From the NCBI GenBank assembly GCA_001970955.1, contig MPUH01000312.1, forward strand, positions 1 to 64,000: a stretch of DNA of 64,000 nt, read 5' to 3'. Every line of letters begins with the position of its first letter. Position 1 is the stretch's first letter. Made by a program: the position numbers and the translations under genes. The notes beneath the pieces are model-generated. The model searched no databases and was not told the DNA's origin. It worked only from the letters and a program-made list of their open reading frames with translations. Shown piece after piece: positions 10,599 to 21,287 of the stretch. This DNA is from Stentor coeruleus. Taxonomy: Eukaryota > Ciliophora > Heterotrichea > Heterotrichida > Stentoridae.

Positions 10599-12221
10599 AT
10601 GAAAAGCACGAACGGTGACAGTTTGGTTTTCTCATACAACCGTAAGGCAATGGAGTGCCTTAAGAACAATGACTTTAAAAATGCTCTATCATACCTAAGC
10701 AAAGTGGAAAACATATTCAGTTCAGGCTCAGTGCAAAATATGCAAAAACTGTATGGAATTACTTTAAACAACTTTGGATGCTTCTATAAGAGGACTGGAA
10801 ATCCAAACCTAGCCCTTAATTTTCATAAGAAAGCACTTGAAATTTCTAGTAAACCTCCAATTGATATCAATAACCTAGCAGGAACTCATTTAAATATTTG
10901 TGCAATACTATCACAGACTGAAGACCATAGTTCTGCCCTTTCTCATGCTTTAAAAGCTTTAAACCTTCTTAAATCAAAGTATCTTGATGATCCAAGCTTG
11001 GTAACAACTTTACTAGTAGCTCATCATAACGCTGGAGTTGAGTATGAGTTCTTATCCCAAATGACGAATGCTTTTAACATTTACACAAACGCTTTTCAAA
11101 TATCTCAAGAGCATTTCGGCGATGAACATCCTTTAACTCAAAGTTTTATAAGGAGTCTCAAAAGCACCCAAGTGATTCGTAAGACTACAAGTGCATCACC
11201 ACATCATTCTCCTGCAAAAACAGCTACTAATATATCAAAAGATTTAACAAGAAGGAGCTTTAAAAGTTCAACAAGATACTCATCTGGAAATGCTGAAATA
11301 GATACCAGGCCAAAGCAGGATAGTGTAAGATTTTTAACTGGAGAACGACTTCAGCCAATGTTTAAAAAAGAAGAAACTAGAGTCAAGACCAGACAAAGAT
11401 CTAGATACGATGCAAGCAGTTTGGCAAAAGAATTTAATGTAGATAGTGCAAAAGAGGTCGTAAATACTTATAAGCAGAAAACTAATATTGATAAAATTAC
11501 AGAAAAAGAAGCTGAGACTGGGGAAGACTCGAAAATCTTAGATAGCAAGGATAAAACACTTACAATTGATACTCAAAGACTTGTAGAAAAAGTGAGTATA
11601 GCAACTCAAGTTGAACATTTTGACAAGGGAATGCTCAATAGGCTTAGAAACTCAGCAGCTATTCTTATACAAAAACATTGTAAAGGTTTTCTTGCTAAAA
11701 GAAATTATCAATTAAGCAAGTATACCAAACAATTAGTTGAAGCTGAAAAACAAGCGAAAATTGCTAAGGAAAAGATTAACAATCTTAATCTGCATAAGTC
11801 ACGTAAGAATTTTGTCCCTGTGATTGAAAAAACAAAAGAATTTGTTATGCCAGCTAATGCTGAGTTACTGCCGATAGCTTATAAAGAGAAGACTTATCAG
11901 CAGCGATCGCAGAATTTTAATAGTCGCAGATTTCCTTTTTTAACAAGTTTAGAGGAAATGCCTGATTTCCATATTAAAATTGTTAGAATACAGAAATGCT
12001 ATCGGGGATGGATTGTGAGAAAAATGTATTTGAAGAAGAGAAATGCTGTCATTGTGATCCAGAAGCATGTCAAGAGATATCAAACACGTATTTTATATCA
12101 ACAGATACATGCTGCTATAGTGTTCATTCAGAGAACGTGGAAGAAAATCTTGAGTAAAAAGAAAGCGAGCGCTAGAAGTTATTTTAAAGGGCCTGGTTCT
12201 CTATTCACCAGGAAAAATTAA
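10599..12221 (+). CDS. TPR and IQ-motif protein
   Basis: A 540-residue protein. Residues about 10-190 contain tetratricopeptide repeats (alanine/leucine helical pairs such as ALNFHKKALEIS and ALSHALKALNLLK). A charged linker of about 150 residues follows. The C-terminal part has IQ-type motifs that bind calmodulin or calmodulin-like proteins: AAILIQKHCKGFLAKR near 350, VRIQKCYRGWIVRKM near 465, then AVIVIQKHVKRYQTR and AIVFIQRTWKK. TPR plus IQ is common in ciliary and centrosomal scaffold proteins, so a calcium-responsive cytoskeletal role is plausible (inference). The start is the first ATG after the AT-rich spacer. The stop lies only 10 nt before the ferlin ATG on the same strand. Confidence 0.88.
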   Translation: MKSTNGDSLVFSYNRKAMECLKNNDFKNALSYLSKVENIFSSGSVQNMQKLYGITLNNFGCFYKRTGNPNLALNFHKKALEISSKPPIDINNLAGTHLNICAILSQTEDHSSALSHALKALNLLKSKYLDDPSLVTTLLVAHHNAGVEYEFLSQMTNAFNIYTNAFQISQEHFGDEHPLTQSFIRSLKSTQVIRKTTSASPHHSPAKTATNISKDLTRRSFKSSTRYSSGNAEIDTRPKQDSVRFLTGERLQPMFKKEETRVKTRQRSRYDASSLAKEFNVDSAKEVVNTYKQKTNIDKITEKEAETGEDSKILDSKDKTLTIDTQRLVEKVSIATQVEHFDKGMLNRLRNSAAILIQKHCKGFLAKRNYQLSKYTKQLVEAEKQAKIAKEKINNLNLHKSRKNFVPVIEKTKEFVMPANAELLPIAYKEKTYQQRSQNFNSRRFPFLTSLEEMPDFHIKIVRIQKCYRGWIVRKMYLKKRNAVIVIQKHVKRYQTRILYQQIHAAIVFIQRTWKKILSKKKASARSYFKGPGSLFTRKN

Positions 12222-12231
12222 TGGTATAAAT

Positions 12232-15200
12232 ATGGAAAATAAGGAGGCAGTTCAGCCTAAAGTTGATGAAAAGCAAGGAGAGGAGAAGTTTAAGAAGGGA
12301 GATTATACAGTCCACATCTTCATTGAAGAGTCCAAGGGTCTGCTTCCACCCTCAGGAGACAAGAACTTCAATCCTGTGATTTCAATAAAATGTTTCGGTA
12401 AAACGAAATGCACACGAAAACTAAAAGATGTAACCTCAGGGGCAACATCAATCTGGAGTGAGCATCTTTACTTCTCAAAATTGAACTGCACAGTTAACGA
12501 CTTAGAAAGTGAAAAATTTTTAATAGAAGTCAAAGATTCAAAAACTATAAAAGACTCTCTTATAGGATCTTATGAACTTGACTTTACATATTTATACTTC
12601 CAACCTAAACATTCAATCTTCCATCAGTGGATTATATTATCAAATCCTTATTCAGAAGATGTGACTGTTCAGAGAGGACTTGTAAAGATAGGAATCAATA
12701 TTTTACATGAAGATGATAAAGCTGAAGATTTAACAGTTAAGACAATTGCAGAAAGCCTCATGATCCCTCCACAGGTTAACGTTAAATCTGTACAGTTGGT
12801 TATTCAGATTATTAAAGCGACAGGACTACCAAAGATGGATACAGGCAGCGGGACATGTGATGCTTATTGTGTAGCAAGTTTTGCTACAGCGAAAAACAGA
12901 ACAAGAACTGAGACAGCTGATAAAGGTACAATGACATCTGAATGGTATCAAGAGCTTTGGCNCACATGTGATGCTTATTGTGTAGCAAGTTTTGCTACAG
13001 CGAAAAATAGAACAAGAACTGAGACAGCTGATAAAGGTACAATGACATCTGAATGGTATCAAGAGCTTTGGCTTCCTGTATGCCAACCTTGTATTGCCAA
13101 TAAAGTTAGTATTCTTNCTTCCTGTATGCCAACCTTGTATTGCCAATAAAGTTAGTATTCTTATTATGGATCACGACACTTTAGGCGATGATGATTTAGT
13201 TGGCTCTTTATCATTTAATTTCGACAAGATTCAAGATGAAGCAAATAGTAGTTTTATATGGGCGAACATCTTTGGTGCACCAGAAAATGTAGAAAATGAA
13301 GCTGCAACAACAATGAATACAAATGACAAGCTTGCTTCTCACTGGCGTGGGAGGATTCTTCTAAGGCTTTTCAAAAGAGATAGCGAAAAAGCTACACTTA
13401 AAGTATTGTCAATAAGAAACCCTGAAATCGAATCCATAGTCCAAGAGACCTTTGAAGTTGAAACTGATTATCAAATAAACGCACAAGTCTTTGAAGCAGT
13501 AAACCTTCCTAAAAAAACAGGGAATTTTTCTTTAATGATTCGTTTTGCTAATACAAAAATCCAGTCAAGAGGAGTTGAAGCTTCAGAAGGGTGTTGCAAA
13601 TGGTATGAAAGCATAAAAAGACAAGTTGCAAGCATTCCTGATGGGTCGATTTTACCTGATATTTTTGTTTATCTAATATACGATGGTAAGCCAATATGTT
13701 ATGCTCGTATAAAACAGTCTGAGATTAAAGACCCAAAACCAAAGGAAAGGTGGATAAAATTAACTCCAGACCCATCAATAGGCCTTGTTGAGAATCAATG
13801 GGAAGGCGGTTATGTTTTATTAAGAATTTTTGTAGACACTTTAGCATCACCAGGTTATGATAAAAAATTCTGGGAAACAAAACTCGAAGGTTCAATCGGC
13901 AAAAGCACAAAAAAACTTATCTGCAACTTGTATCAGTGCAAAAATCTTCCTGCAGCTGATCCTACAGGACTTGCTGACCCATATGTGAAAATATTATGTG
14001 GAGCTTCAGAATGCTCAACTGATAGAAATGCTAAAGAAGGGATATTAAATCCTATTTGGTATGAATCTTTTAGTATGAATGTGTCTATTGGATCTATTGA
14101 TACTGCACCTCCTATCATTGTACAGGTTTGGGATTATGATTCTGGTAGTAATGATGATATTATGGGTATGTGTACGATAAGTATGGCTTCAATTGCGGTG
14201 AATCCTGAAAGTTGTCCTCGGCCTGAGTGGCAAAAGCTTAGTTTAGGTAGTGATGAGACTCAAGAAGGAGAAATTCTTGTTAGTTTTATGATTGTTGATA
14301 GCAAAGTTCCAGGTTTCTTCATGCCAGAGCTCACTGAAGTTAGTATCGATATTTATGCTTTAGGGTTTAGAAATCTTAAGCCAGCCCTAGGCTGGCTTCC
14401 TGTTAATAAAGCTTTTTTGAAAATTGATGTTGGAGCTATACAACTTCCTGGTGAACAGTCTCTTATAACTGAACTTTCAACACAGCCAAATAGCCAAGGT
14501 CCTAATCCAAATATTGGCGCAGTTCTATCTTTTAAAACTAAAATCCCAGTTGATCCTCTTTATTGTCCAAATATTACTTGCACTGTTTATGACTTTTTAA
14601 TGTCTGGAAGGTCACAGCCAATATTAGGAACATTTCAGCTTAATCTTCATAGAGTTTATTCAAAGAAAATCACAGAACAGTCTTTTATGAAAAAGGCTAA
14701 AGAAGGGTTTATTCAAAAAATTTCTGAAGCTCATTCTGGGGATTTAAACCCATTATCATTTTTAGAACCAGCTATTGATAATCTACCTGCTGTGACAGAA
14801 TTACCAGCTGATGAAGATAATTTAAATGAAGATCAGCCACTTCTTTCTCATAATCCTAAAAAAGATGTGGTCCCTGAGCCAAATAGAAATGCTCGTTCAG
14901 TTGTCCCTGAATTCATGCCTTTGAGTTTATCAGAACTTCAAAACTCAAGACTTTCTGTTGTCATGCCACAATTTAAACCTATAGGAAAAGATCCAAAAAA
15001 ATCAGCAGAAGTCAAATTTAACGAAAGCAGCTTCCTTTCTCTTGGTTACAACAGAACACCTAATGATGGGAAAAAACATTATAGATATGCTATTGACACA
15101 GCTTTAGAACGGTCAAATCTGTTCGGCGATACACCTTTTGAGTCTTATCCAATAAGAAAAGGTCAAGTTCGAGGCGTCAGTACAGGGATTTTTTCTAAAA

Positions 15201-16498
15201 AGTCTTCGAACCAAAACGAACTCTCTACATTAACTGAAGCAGGGACTTTTAAAGGTCTAGTAAGAATCAAAAACATAAAAGATGGAATTAAAGAAAAAGA
15301 TGATGATATTGAACAAATCGCTAGACTTCTTTTAGTAAAAACCGAATGTATTGTAAGAGTTTATATAATCGATGGTATGAACCTTGAGCAAAAAGATGCT
15401 AACAGTCCTTCTGACCCTTATCTAGTACTCAAGCTTGGTAAAATCAAAATATCTGACCGTGATAACGCTATAATGGACAATGCAAACCCGAAATTCTTAA
15501 AATGTTTCGACTTAAGTACAACTTTCCCTGGAGACAGCACGTTAAAAATCCAAGTCTGGGACCTTGACGACCTGTTTTCCGACGAAAAAATCGGGACAAC
15601 GAAAATTGACTTAGAAGACCGGTTTTTCAATGAATCATGGAAAAAAATGATTGAAAAACCTATTGAAGTTCGTAAACTTCTAGTAAAATCATGCAAGCAA
15701 CCAAAAGGGTTTCTAAGGTTATGGGTCGAAATCCACCCTTCAAATAATGTTCCCCCATCTTGGGACCTAACCCCAAAACCCCCTGAAAAGTTTCAACTTC
15801 GTCTTATAGTTTGGAGATGTGAAGATGTACCTAATATGGACTCTGAAGGAGTTTCTGACCTTTATGTTGTAGCTTCATTAAATGATGGAGAAAAAAAAGA
15901 AACTGATACTCATTATAGAGCTGCTGGAGGTGAAGCTTCATGGAACTGGAGAATGAAATTTAATATTCTTGTTAGTGAAGAAACTAAATGTGTGCTAAAT
16001 TTAAGCTTATGGGATAGAGACATTCTTAGTTCTAATGATGCTATTGGAGATGCTTGTTTAGATTTAACTTCATTAACTCATGAAGCTTTAGAAACTGGGG
16101 ATATTGTTAAGAAATACGGAACTTCAGGAAGAATTTCAGAAAGAGCTTTAAGGAAAGAGTCTGAAAAGTTTTTCTTGAATTTCAAAACAAAGGATGAAAA
16201 TGGGATTGAGAAAGATGTTGGGAAAGTTATGATTTCTGTTGAGATTGTGCCTGAAATCAAAGCTATAGCTTGCAATAATGGAGAAGGGAGAAGCGAACCT
16301 AATATTGAACCAAATCTGCCGGCGCCTGAAGGACGTGTGCAGTTGACTATGAATCCAATTAAAATGGTTTCGCAGATGGTTGGACCTGAGCTTAAGAGGA
16401 AAATCTTTATATATGCTTTTATAGTGTGTTGCGCTTTCTTGTGCATTATAATGTTCCCAATGATTTGTGCAAACATTGTAAGCCAGATCTTCATCTAA
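12232..16498 (+). CDS. Ferlin-like multi-C2 protein with C-terminal membrane anchor
   Basis: Once two duplicated joins (Ns at 12962 and 13117) are collapsed, this reads as one frame of about 1369 residues. At least six C2-like domains follow one another. Examples include a DPYVKILCG segment with VWDYDSGSNDD, SDPYLVLKLGKIKI with IQVWDLDD, and a ferlin-like late domain with LRLIVWRCEDVPNMD. DLEDRFFNESW matches the ferlin segment preceding the last C2 domains. A single hydrophobic segment (FIYAFIVCCAFLCIIMFPMI) ends the protein as a tail anchor. Ferlins are calcium-dependent phospholipid-binding proteins of vesicle fusion and membrane repair. A related tail-anchored multi-C2 protein is possible, but the C2 order, anchor and size favour ferlin. 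Confidence 0.88.
12853..13071. repeat. 108-bp direct duplication around a single N (probable assembly join)
   Basis: Copies at 12853-12960 and 12964-13071 repeat 36 codons of one C2 domain; N is at 12962. At least one base differs between copies. Confidence 0.9.
13072..13162. repeat. 45-bp direct duplication around a single N (probable assembly join)
   Basis: Copies at 13072-13116 and 13118-13162 are identical, with N at 13117. The 46-nt offset shifts the reading frame in the ferlin gene unless one copy is removed. Confidence 0.92.
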
Positions 16499-16591
16499 TT
16501 AGCTAATTATTAAGAGATTAACATGACTTTTAGCAAATCTGATTGTAGATGATACATCTAATAATAATCGGTATGGAAAATAAAATGGTAT

Positions 16592-17193
16592 TTTTTTGAA
16601 AAAGCATAAGATTATTTTAGACTACTTAAGACTTTCCAACAAAGAAAGTCAGTAGAATATGTTTTATTGAACTCCGATGACTATGTTCATATAATTTCTA
16701 AAGCTGAAAAAAATCCTGCAGATTACAGAACTAACAATCTCCACCAGAACATTTTAACGCTTTATGATAGTCCGTTAGCCAAAGCTGGAAAAGTTCAACT
16801 AATATATTCACACGCACAATAACATACTTATAAAAGTTTAAAATGACCTTAGAGCTCCTCAAGCTTTCTAGCGATTTCAGGACTTTTAACCCAACTGCTT
16901 CACACTTGAAAAATCAAAGCTACTGAAATCAATAAAGTCCTAATGAAAGTTATAAAAAATCTCAGACCACTTGTCTATAGGCTGTATTAAAATTTACATA
17001 TCAGTAGAAGACTCATTAGTCAAAATTTAAAACCGTGTAAGCAACCTTAAAAAAAATTCGCATCCTCAGATCCAAATGAAGAGCCTATCATCCCAGTTTT
17101 TGTAATTGGCATGAATGCACATGGCCATTTAGCAAAAGAAACCCAGCTTATTGATTTTTATGTATCAATTTCTAGTATTTATATAATAATAAG
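16592..17193 (+). pseudogene. Decayed gene of unknown family
   Basis: One + strand frame of about 200 codons stays protein-like from 16592 up to the ATG4 start, interrupted by about seven stops (TAA, TAG and TGA). The best preserved parts are about 16640-16820 (for example YVLLNSDDYVHIISKAEKN) and 17057-17160 (for example EEPIIPVFVIGMNAHGHL). Random sequence this AT-rich should have more stops and a less balanced residue composition. I do not recognise the family. It ends immediately before the ATG4 gene, in a different frame. Confidence 0.5.
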
Positions 17194-17196
17194 TTT

Positions 17197-18444
17197 ATGG
17201 AATCAAATTGGCTTAGTAAGTTCACTAATTACGTTAGATACAATATCAAATCTTCAAGGATTGAAGATCTTTTTGAATATAGCATAGACAGTCCTGTTGT
17301 GCTATTAGGAGAAATATATGAAACCAGAAACCCTAATGAGCAAAATGAAGAGCCTTTAGGGAATTATCTAAGTTCTGATCATACTGACATCTAAAGAGAA
17401 ATATATGAAACCAGAAACCCTAATGAGCAAAATGAAGAGCCTTTAGGGAATTATCTAAGTTCTGATCATACTGACATCTACACAGCTATGGGTAAAACAA
17501 TCCCTAATTTATTAGCTTACAATGAATTCGCAGAAAAATTTAAAAGTATTCTGTGGGTAACATACCGAAGCAACTTTTTACCAATACTTCGGACCAAAAA
17601 AAAACAGAAATACTACAATTCCGATGCTGGATGGGGATGTACAATCCGTGCGGGACAAATGCTTCTACTAAACACTTTAAAAAAACATTACAAAAAAAAC
17701 AAAGAAACAAGCATTGGGTTGTTTCATCTAATAGAAGAAGGTTTATCAGCACCTTATTCAATCCACAACCTTATCAATCTTGGTGTTACAAACAAACAAG
17801 CAGGTGACTGGTTCTGCTCAGCTGAAGTTTGCTCAGCCATAGTTAAACTATCAGAAATCAACCCAATCCCTGGCTTTCGTTGCTGTTTTTTTACAGATTT
17901 CACTATATATAAAGATCAAGTTTTAATGCTTGCAATGGATGAAACTGAAAACCCAGATCGTGAAAATAACACAGAAAGTCAAGAATGGAGAAATGGAGTT
18001 CTAATATTTTTCCCGCTTATGCTTGGGCATAAAAAACTTGAAAGCAAATTTTATGATGTTGTAAAACTTTTTTTAAGCCTTAGTCCTTCTGTTGGAATTG
18101 TTGGAGGAAGACCACGATCAGCACTTTATATTGCTGGTCATAAAGGAGATAATGCTATTTGTTTAGATCCACATATTGTTAAACAGTTGAATAATAAGTA
18201 TCAATGCAAACTACCTATAGAGGATTTTTTTTGTTCTGAATTGATTTTGACTAAGTTTAAAGAACTTGAGAGTTCTATGACTTTTGGGTTTTATTTTAGG
18301 ACTGCACAAGAGTTTTTTATGTTTGAGAAAAATGTTACTGAAAATGAGGCGTTAATTAATGGGTTGATGCTTTTTAAAGATTGCTTTGTGGATACATCTG
18401 AGATCGAGGAATTACCTTTGGAAAATGATTTTATTTTAATGTAG
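17197..18444 (+). CDS. ATG4: ATG4 autophagy cysteine protease (interrupted by a duplication)
   Basis: Family C54 peptidase. It cleaves the C-terminus of ATG8 for lipidation and delipidates ATG8 on autophagosomes. The N-terminal piece (17197-17394) holds the SPVVLLGEIYE segment. The main part has WVTYRSNF, then SDAGWGCTIRAGQ with the catalytic cysteine codon near 17638, and GIVGGRPRSALYIAG followed by CLDPH with the catalytic Asp and His. An 87-bp exact tandem duplication (starting at 17309 and 17396) puts an in-frame TAA between the two parts. Removing one copy restores an unbroken frame of 386 residues, which is normal for ATG4. Whether the duplication is real or an assembly fault decides whether this copy works. 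Confidence 0.88.
17309..17480. repeat. 87-bp exact tandem duplication in ATG4
   Basis: 17309-17393 equals 17396-17480, with two A bases at the junction and no N. It creates an in-frame TAA. The resemblance to the N-flanked duplications suggests the same origin, but a real duplication cannot be excluded. Confidence 0.85.
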
Positions 18445-19395
18445 TTTAGACTTATCTTATATTGAATATATGGTTATGATATAATGAATTAGTGATATAC
18501 TTTTTAGGTGTTATTTTATAGTATATAAATTAGGGATTATGATAAATTCAATTGATATATTGTGAGGTTTGCTAATGAATAAAGGTGTTTCACAAAAACA
18601 AAACTTTTATATTCAATAAAAATTAGTCTCTCTGTATAAGATTTTCTACATTCATTTCTAAAAGCATTAAATTATAAAAATTTCATTTTGTTTTTTTCTC
18701 TTTGCTAAATTAAAACCCATAACTTTAACTATGAAAATAAGCCAATTATTGATATAACTCAAGTTATTGATTAAAGCAAATTCATAATAATACTAAATGA
18801 AGTTTATATTAAAAAACTTAATTAAAGCCAGTTTTTTCCTTTTTCTGAAGCTAGATTTTACTAAGCAATCTGTTATAAACCCAAGTTAGCTAAGTTTAAT
18901 TGTGTTTCGCTTATAGATAATGAGTCTGATGTTAAATTGTTATCGGTATTAGTAAGTTCATTAGAATTATAGATTTACATAGCGAAAGAAAATACATTTG
19001 GGAGTATCCACAAAAAAAAATTTTATTTACGAGGATTTTTATTAAAATACTACGCACTTTATAAGGGGATGCAGATATAAAATTTACTTGAATTGTTGGG
19101 GTATAAAATAAAACTCTTTTGTTTTGTATTTAATGACTAGATATTAAAAATTATAATTTATTGTTGTAGTATGTTAAACTATTTTAGTCCTACTCCCCAG
19201 TTTTCTATTAAGTAATTTTAATATCACCATATTTTAAATCACTAAGAATAACGCTAATAAAAGCATATTTTTTATATTCTAATATTCCCTTAAACATTCT
19301 TACATAAAGTTAATCATTTCACTCTCATCATAGCCAAATTAAAATCCTATCATCTCAACTATTTCCTTTCTTATTTTTTTCTCTTAAATAACTAA
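18445..19395. other. Intergenic spacer
   Basis: About 950 AT-rich bases between convergent genes. I see no gene, RNA or repeat in it. Confidence 0.5.
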
Positions 19396-19827
19396 TTACT
19401 TATTAATGATTTCCTGCCACTCACCAAGACAGACAGGTCCCTTTAAAACAACATCAGCTCGACAATTATCACTTATCATTTTCCCTTGATCATCTATAAG
19501 AATCAACATCGGAACAACTTTTGCCCCATACTGATTTCCTATAATCTCAGCTCTAATCCTGTCTTCATATGGTAAAGCTAACCAAGGCATAGTAGCAAAG
19601 TCATCATCAAAATGACTTATGTTCTTATCATAACTAACAAAAATCACTTCAACTTGTTTCTGATCTCTATTAACCTCATTATAGAATAAGACCAATTGAG
19701 AAGTGAATTGCTTGCAGGGGTGACACCATTGTGCTGAAAAATATATCAATTTGAATGTGCTGGTGATACTACAAATTTCAACTGGTCCATTGTGACTTAG
19801 TAGTGTTTCACCAAATATTTCTTGCAT
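19396..19827 (-). CDS. Thioredoxin-like protein (nucleoredoxin/tryparedoxin type)
   Basis: A 143-residue thioredoxin fold with the active site WCHPC (Trp34, Cys35, Cys38). Downstream is the long insertion VIFVSYDKN...PWLALPYED and the cis-proline segment VVPMLILID, which together mark the tryparedoxin/nucleoredoxin group rather than classical thioredoxin. It would reduce protein disulfides in the cytosol; no signal peptide is present. Length and start (MQEIFGE) fit the family. Upstream lies a long AT-rich spacer. Confidence 0.9.
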   Translation of the reverse strand: MQEIFGETLLSHNGPVEICSITSTFKLIYFSAQWCHPCKQFTSQLVLFYNEVNRDQKQVEVIFVSYDKNISHFDDDFATMPWLALPYEDRIRAEIIGNQYGAKVVPMLILIDDQGKMISDNCRADVVLKGPVCLGEWQEIINK

Positions 19828-21287
19828 AGTTTTTTTTTAGTAGTAATGGTTTTTTGGCTGGTTATGTAATATATGTAATGCGTTTTAGGAATAGTTATAG
19901 AAAATTAACTAAAGTGACTGATTTTAATATGTAAAATATAATGCGTATTTTGAAGTATGGACTTATGGAGATGCTATTTGAGATTTAGTGTAAATACAAT
20001 TAATAGTATTACTTGTGAAAAATTGAATATTTAAGGCTAGAAATAGCAAATAAAATTCTAAATAACATTCTAATGATTGCACAGAAGAAAAATAAACACA
20101 GCAAGAAAAAGTCAATTTTATATATTATGGAAATTCGGACCCTCTAATAATTAATTTATATTAAAAGTTGTCAGTAATACCATGGGATAATCTTATTTAT
20201 TTGTTGATTTCGAAATCTATTTCTATTTAGCTTTTCTTAATAAAAATAAATACCAATCACTCGAAACAGAAAAAATAATTTCTTAGTTTCCAGTTTATTT
20301 AATATTTGCTTTAAAATTTAAATCTTGATAATTATTTTCATTTTGTTAGTTCATTTAACATCTTCTTTACATAATTTTATTTACCACTTAGCTAAGAAAT
20401 CAAACAGCTTTTATCAAAAATTCAATCTTATTTCCTAAAAAAAATATTAATAAGCTAAAAACCTATTCGATTCATTACACTAAATCCTTATTATACATTG
20501 ATTTCTTGATAAATATATAAACCCAGCATACTATCAGCCTAATAATCGCTTTTTAAAATATATTCAAATTTAACTTGTTGCAAAGGATTCCTTTAATTTT
20601 TAACTTGAAATTATATAATTTTATCCTGATATTATAAATTTTAATAAGTGCGTATAAAATATATCCTGCTATATAGAAACTCAAGTTCAAAAGAAAAATG
20701 CCTATTTTCAAGTTCCATTTTATTATTAAATTTTATATTTGGCCTTTTCTGCTGCAAGCTAACTACAATTCAAACTATTTTATTAGATGATAAAATCAGT
20801 GTTGTTAACCCTGATTCATATGAAATCTCATAAAAAAAGCTTAAATTTACATCTGAATATATGCTTTATAATTTGGATTTTTTTTATGCTTTTGTATTGC
20901 TTCAGTGTAAAAAATACATTTTAAAACATATGGAGAATTGGTAAATTATGTCACTTTTAGATTGATAAGGGTTTATTATTGCAAACATTAAATTGTGTAA
21001 ATAATACTTTATTATCAGATTAAGCTTCGGATTAACCATTTTTCTTTAAATATATCCTTAGTTTTCATATTAAATTTTAAACACTGCTTATGGTAATATT
21101 TATGCCAAAAGCTACTTATAATAAATACTTCACAAACTTCATAAAAATGATGAAATACATTTTTTTATATAAAATAAATAATTGAAATACATTGTCAACC
21201 TTAAGCAAACATTTTTTACTAACAAATTTTATATGTTGATATTATATTAGGAAGCTTTAAATCACATTCTGTTTATATAAATAATAG
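19828..21287. other. Long AT-rich intergenic region
   Basis: About 1.46 kb between divergent genes. It is dominated by A/T with short homopolymers. A 61-codon frame at 20648 begins with GTG and is low in complexity, so I do not call it. No RNA gene is seen. Confidence 0.5.

Noticed and set aside
12222-12260. Joining the TPR-IQ and ferlin frames as one spliced gene
   Set aside because: No 15- or 16-nt GT...AG segment spans the junction, and each protein has complete ends typical of its own family.
20648-20833. A 61-codon frame in the 19.8-21.3 kb spacer
   Set aside because: It begins with GTG, is low in complexity, and has no upstream exon or matching intron.
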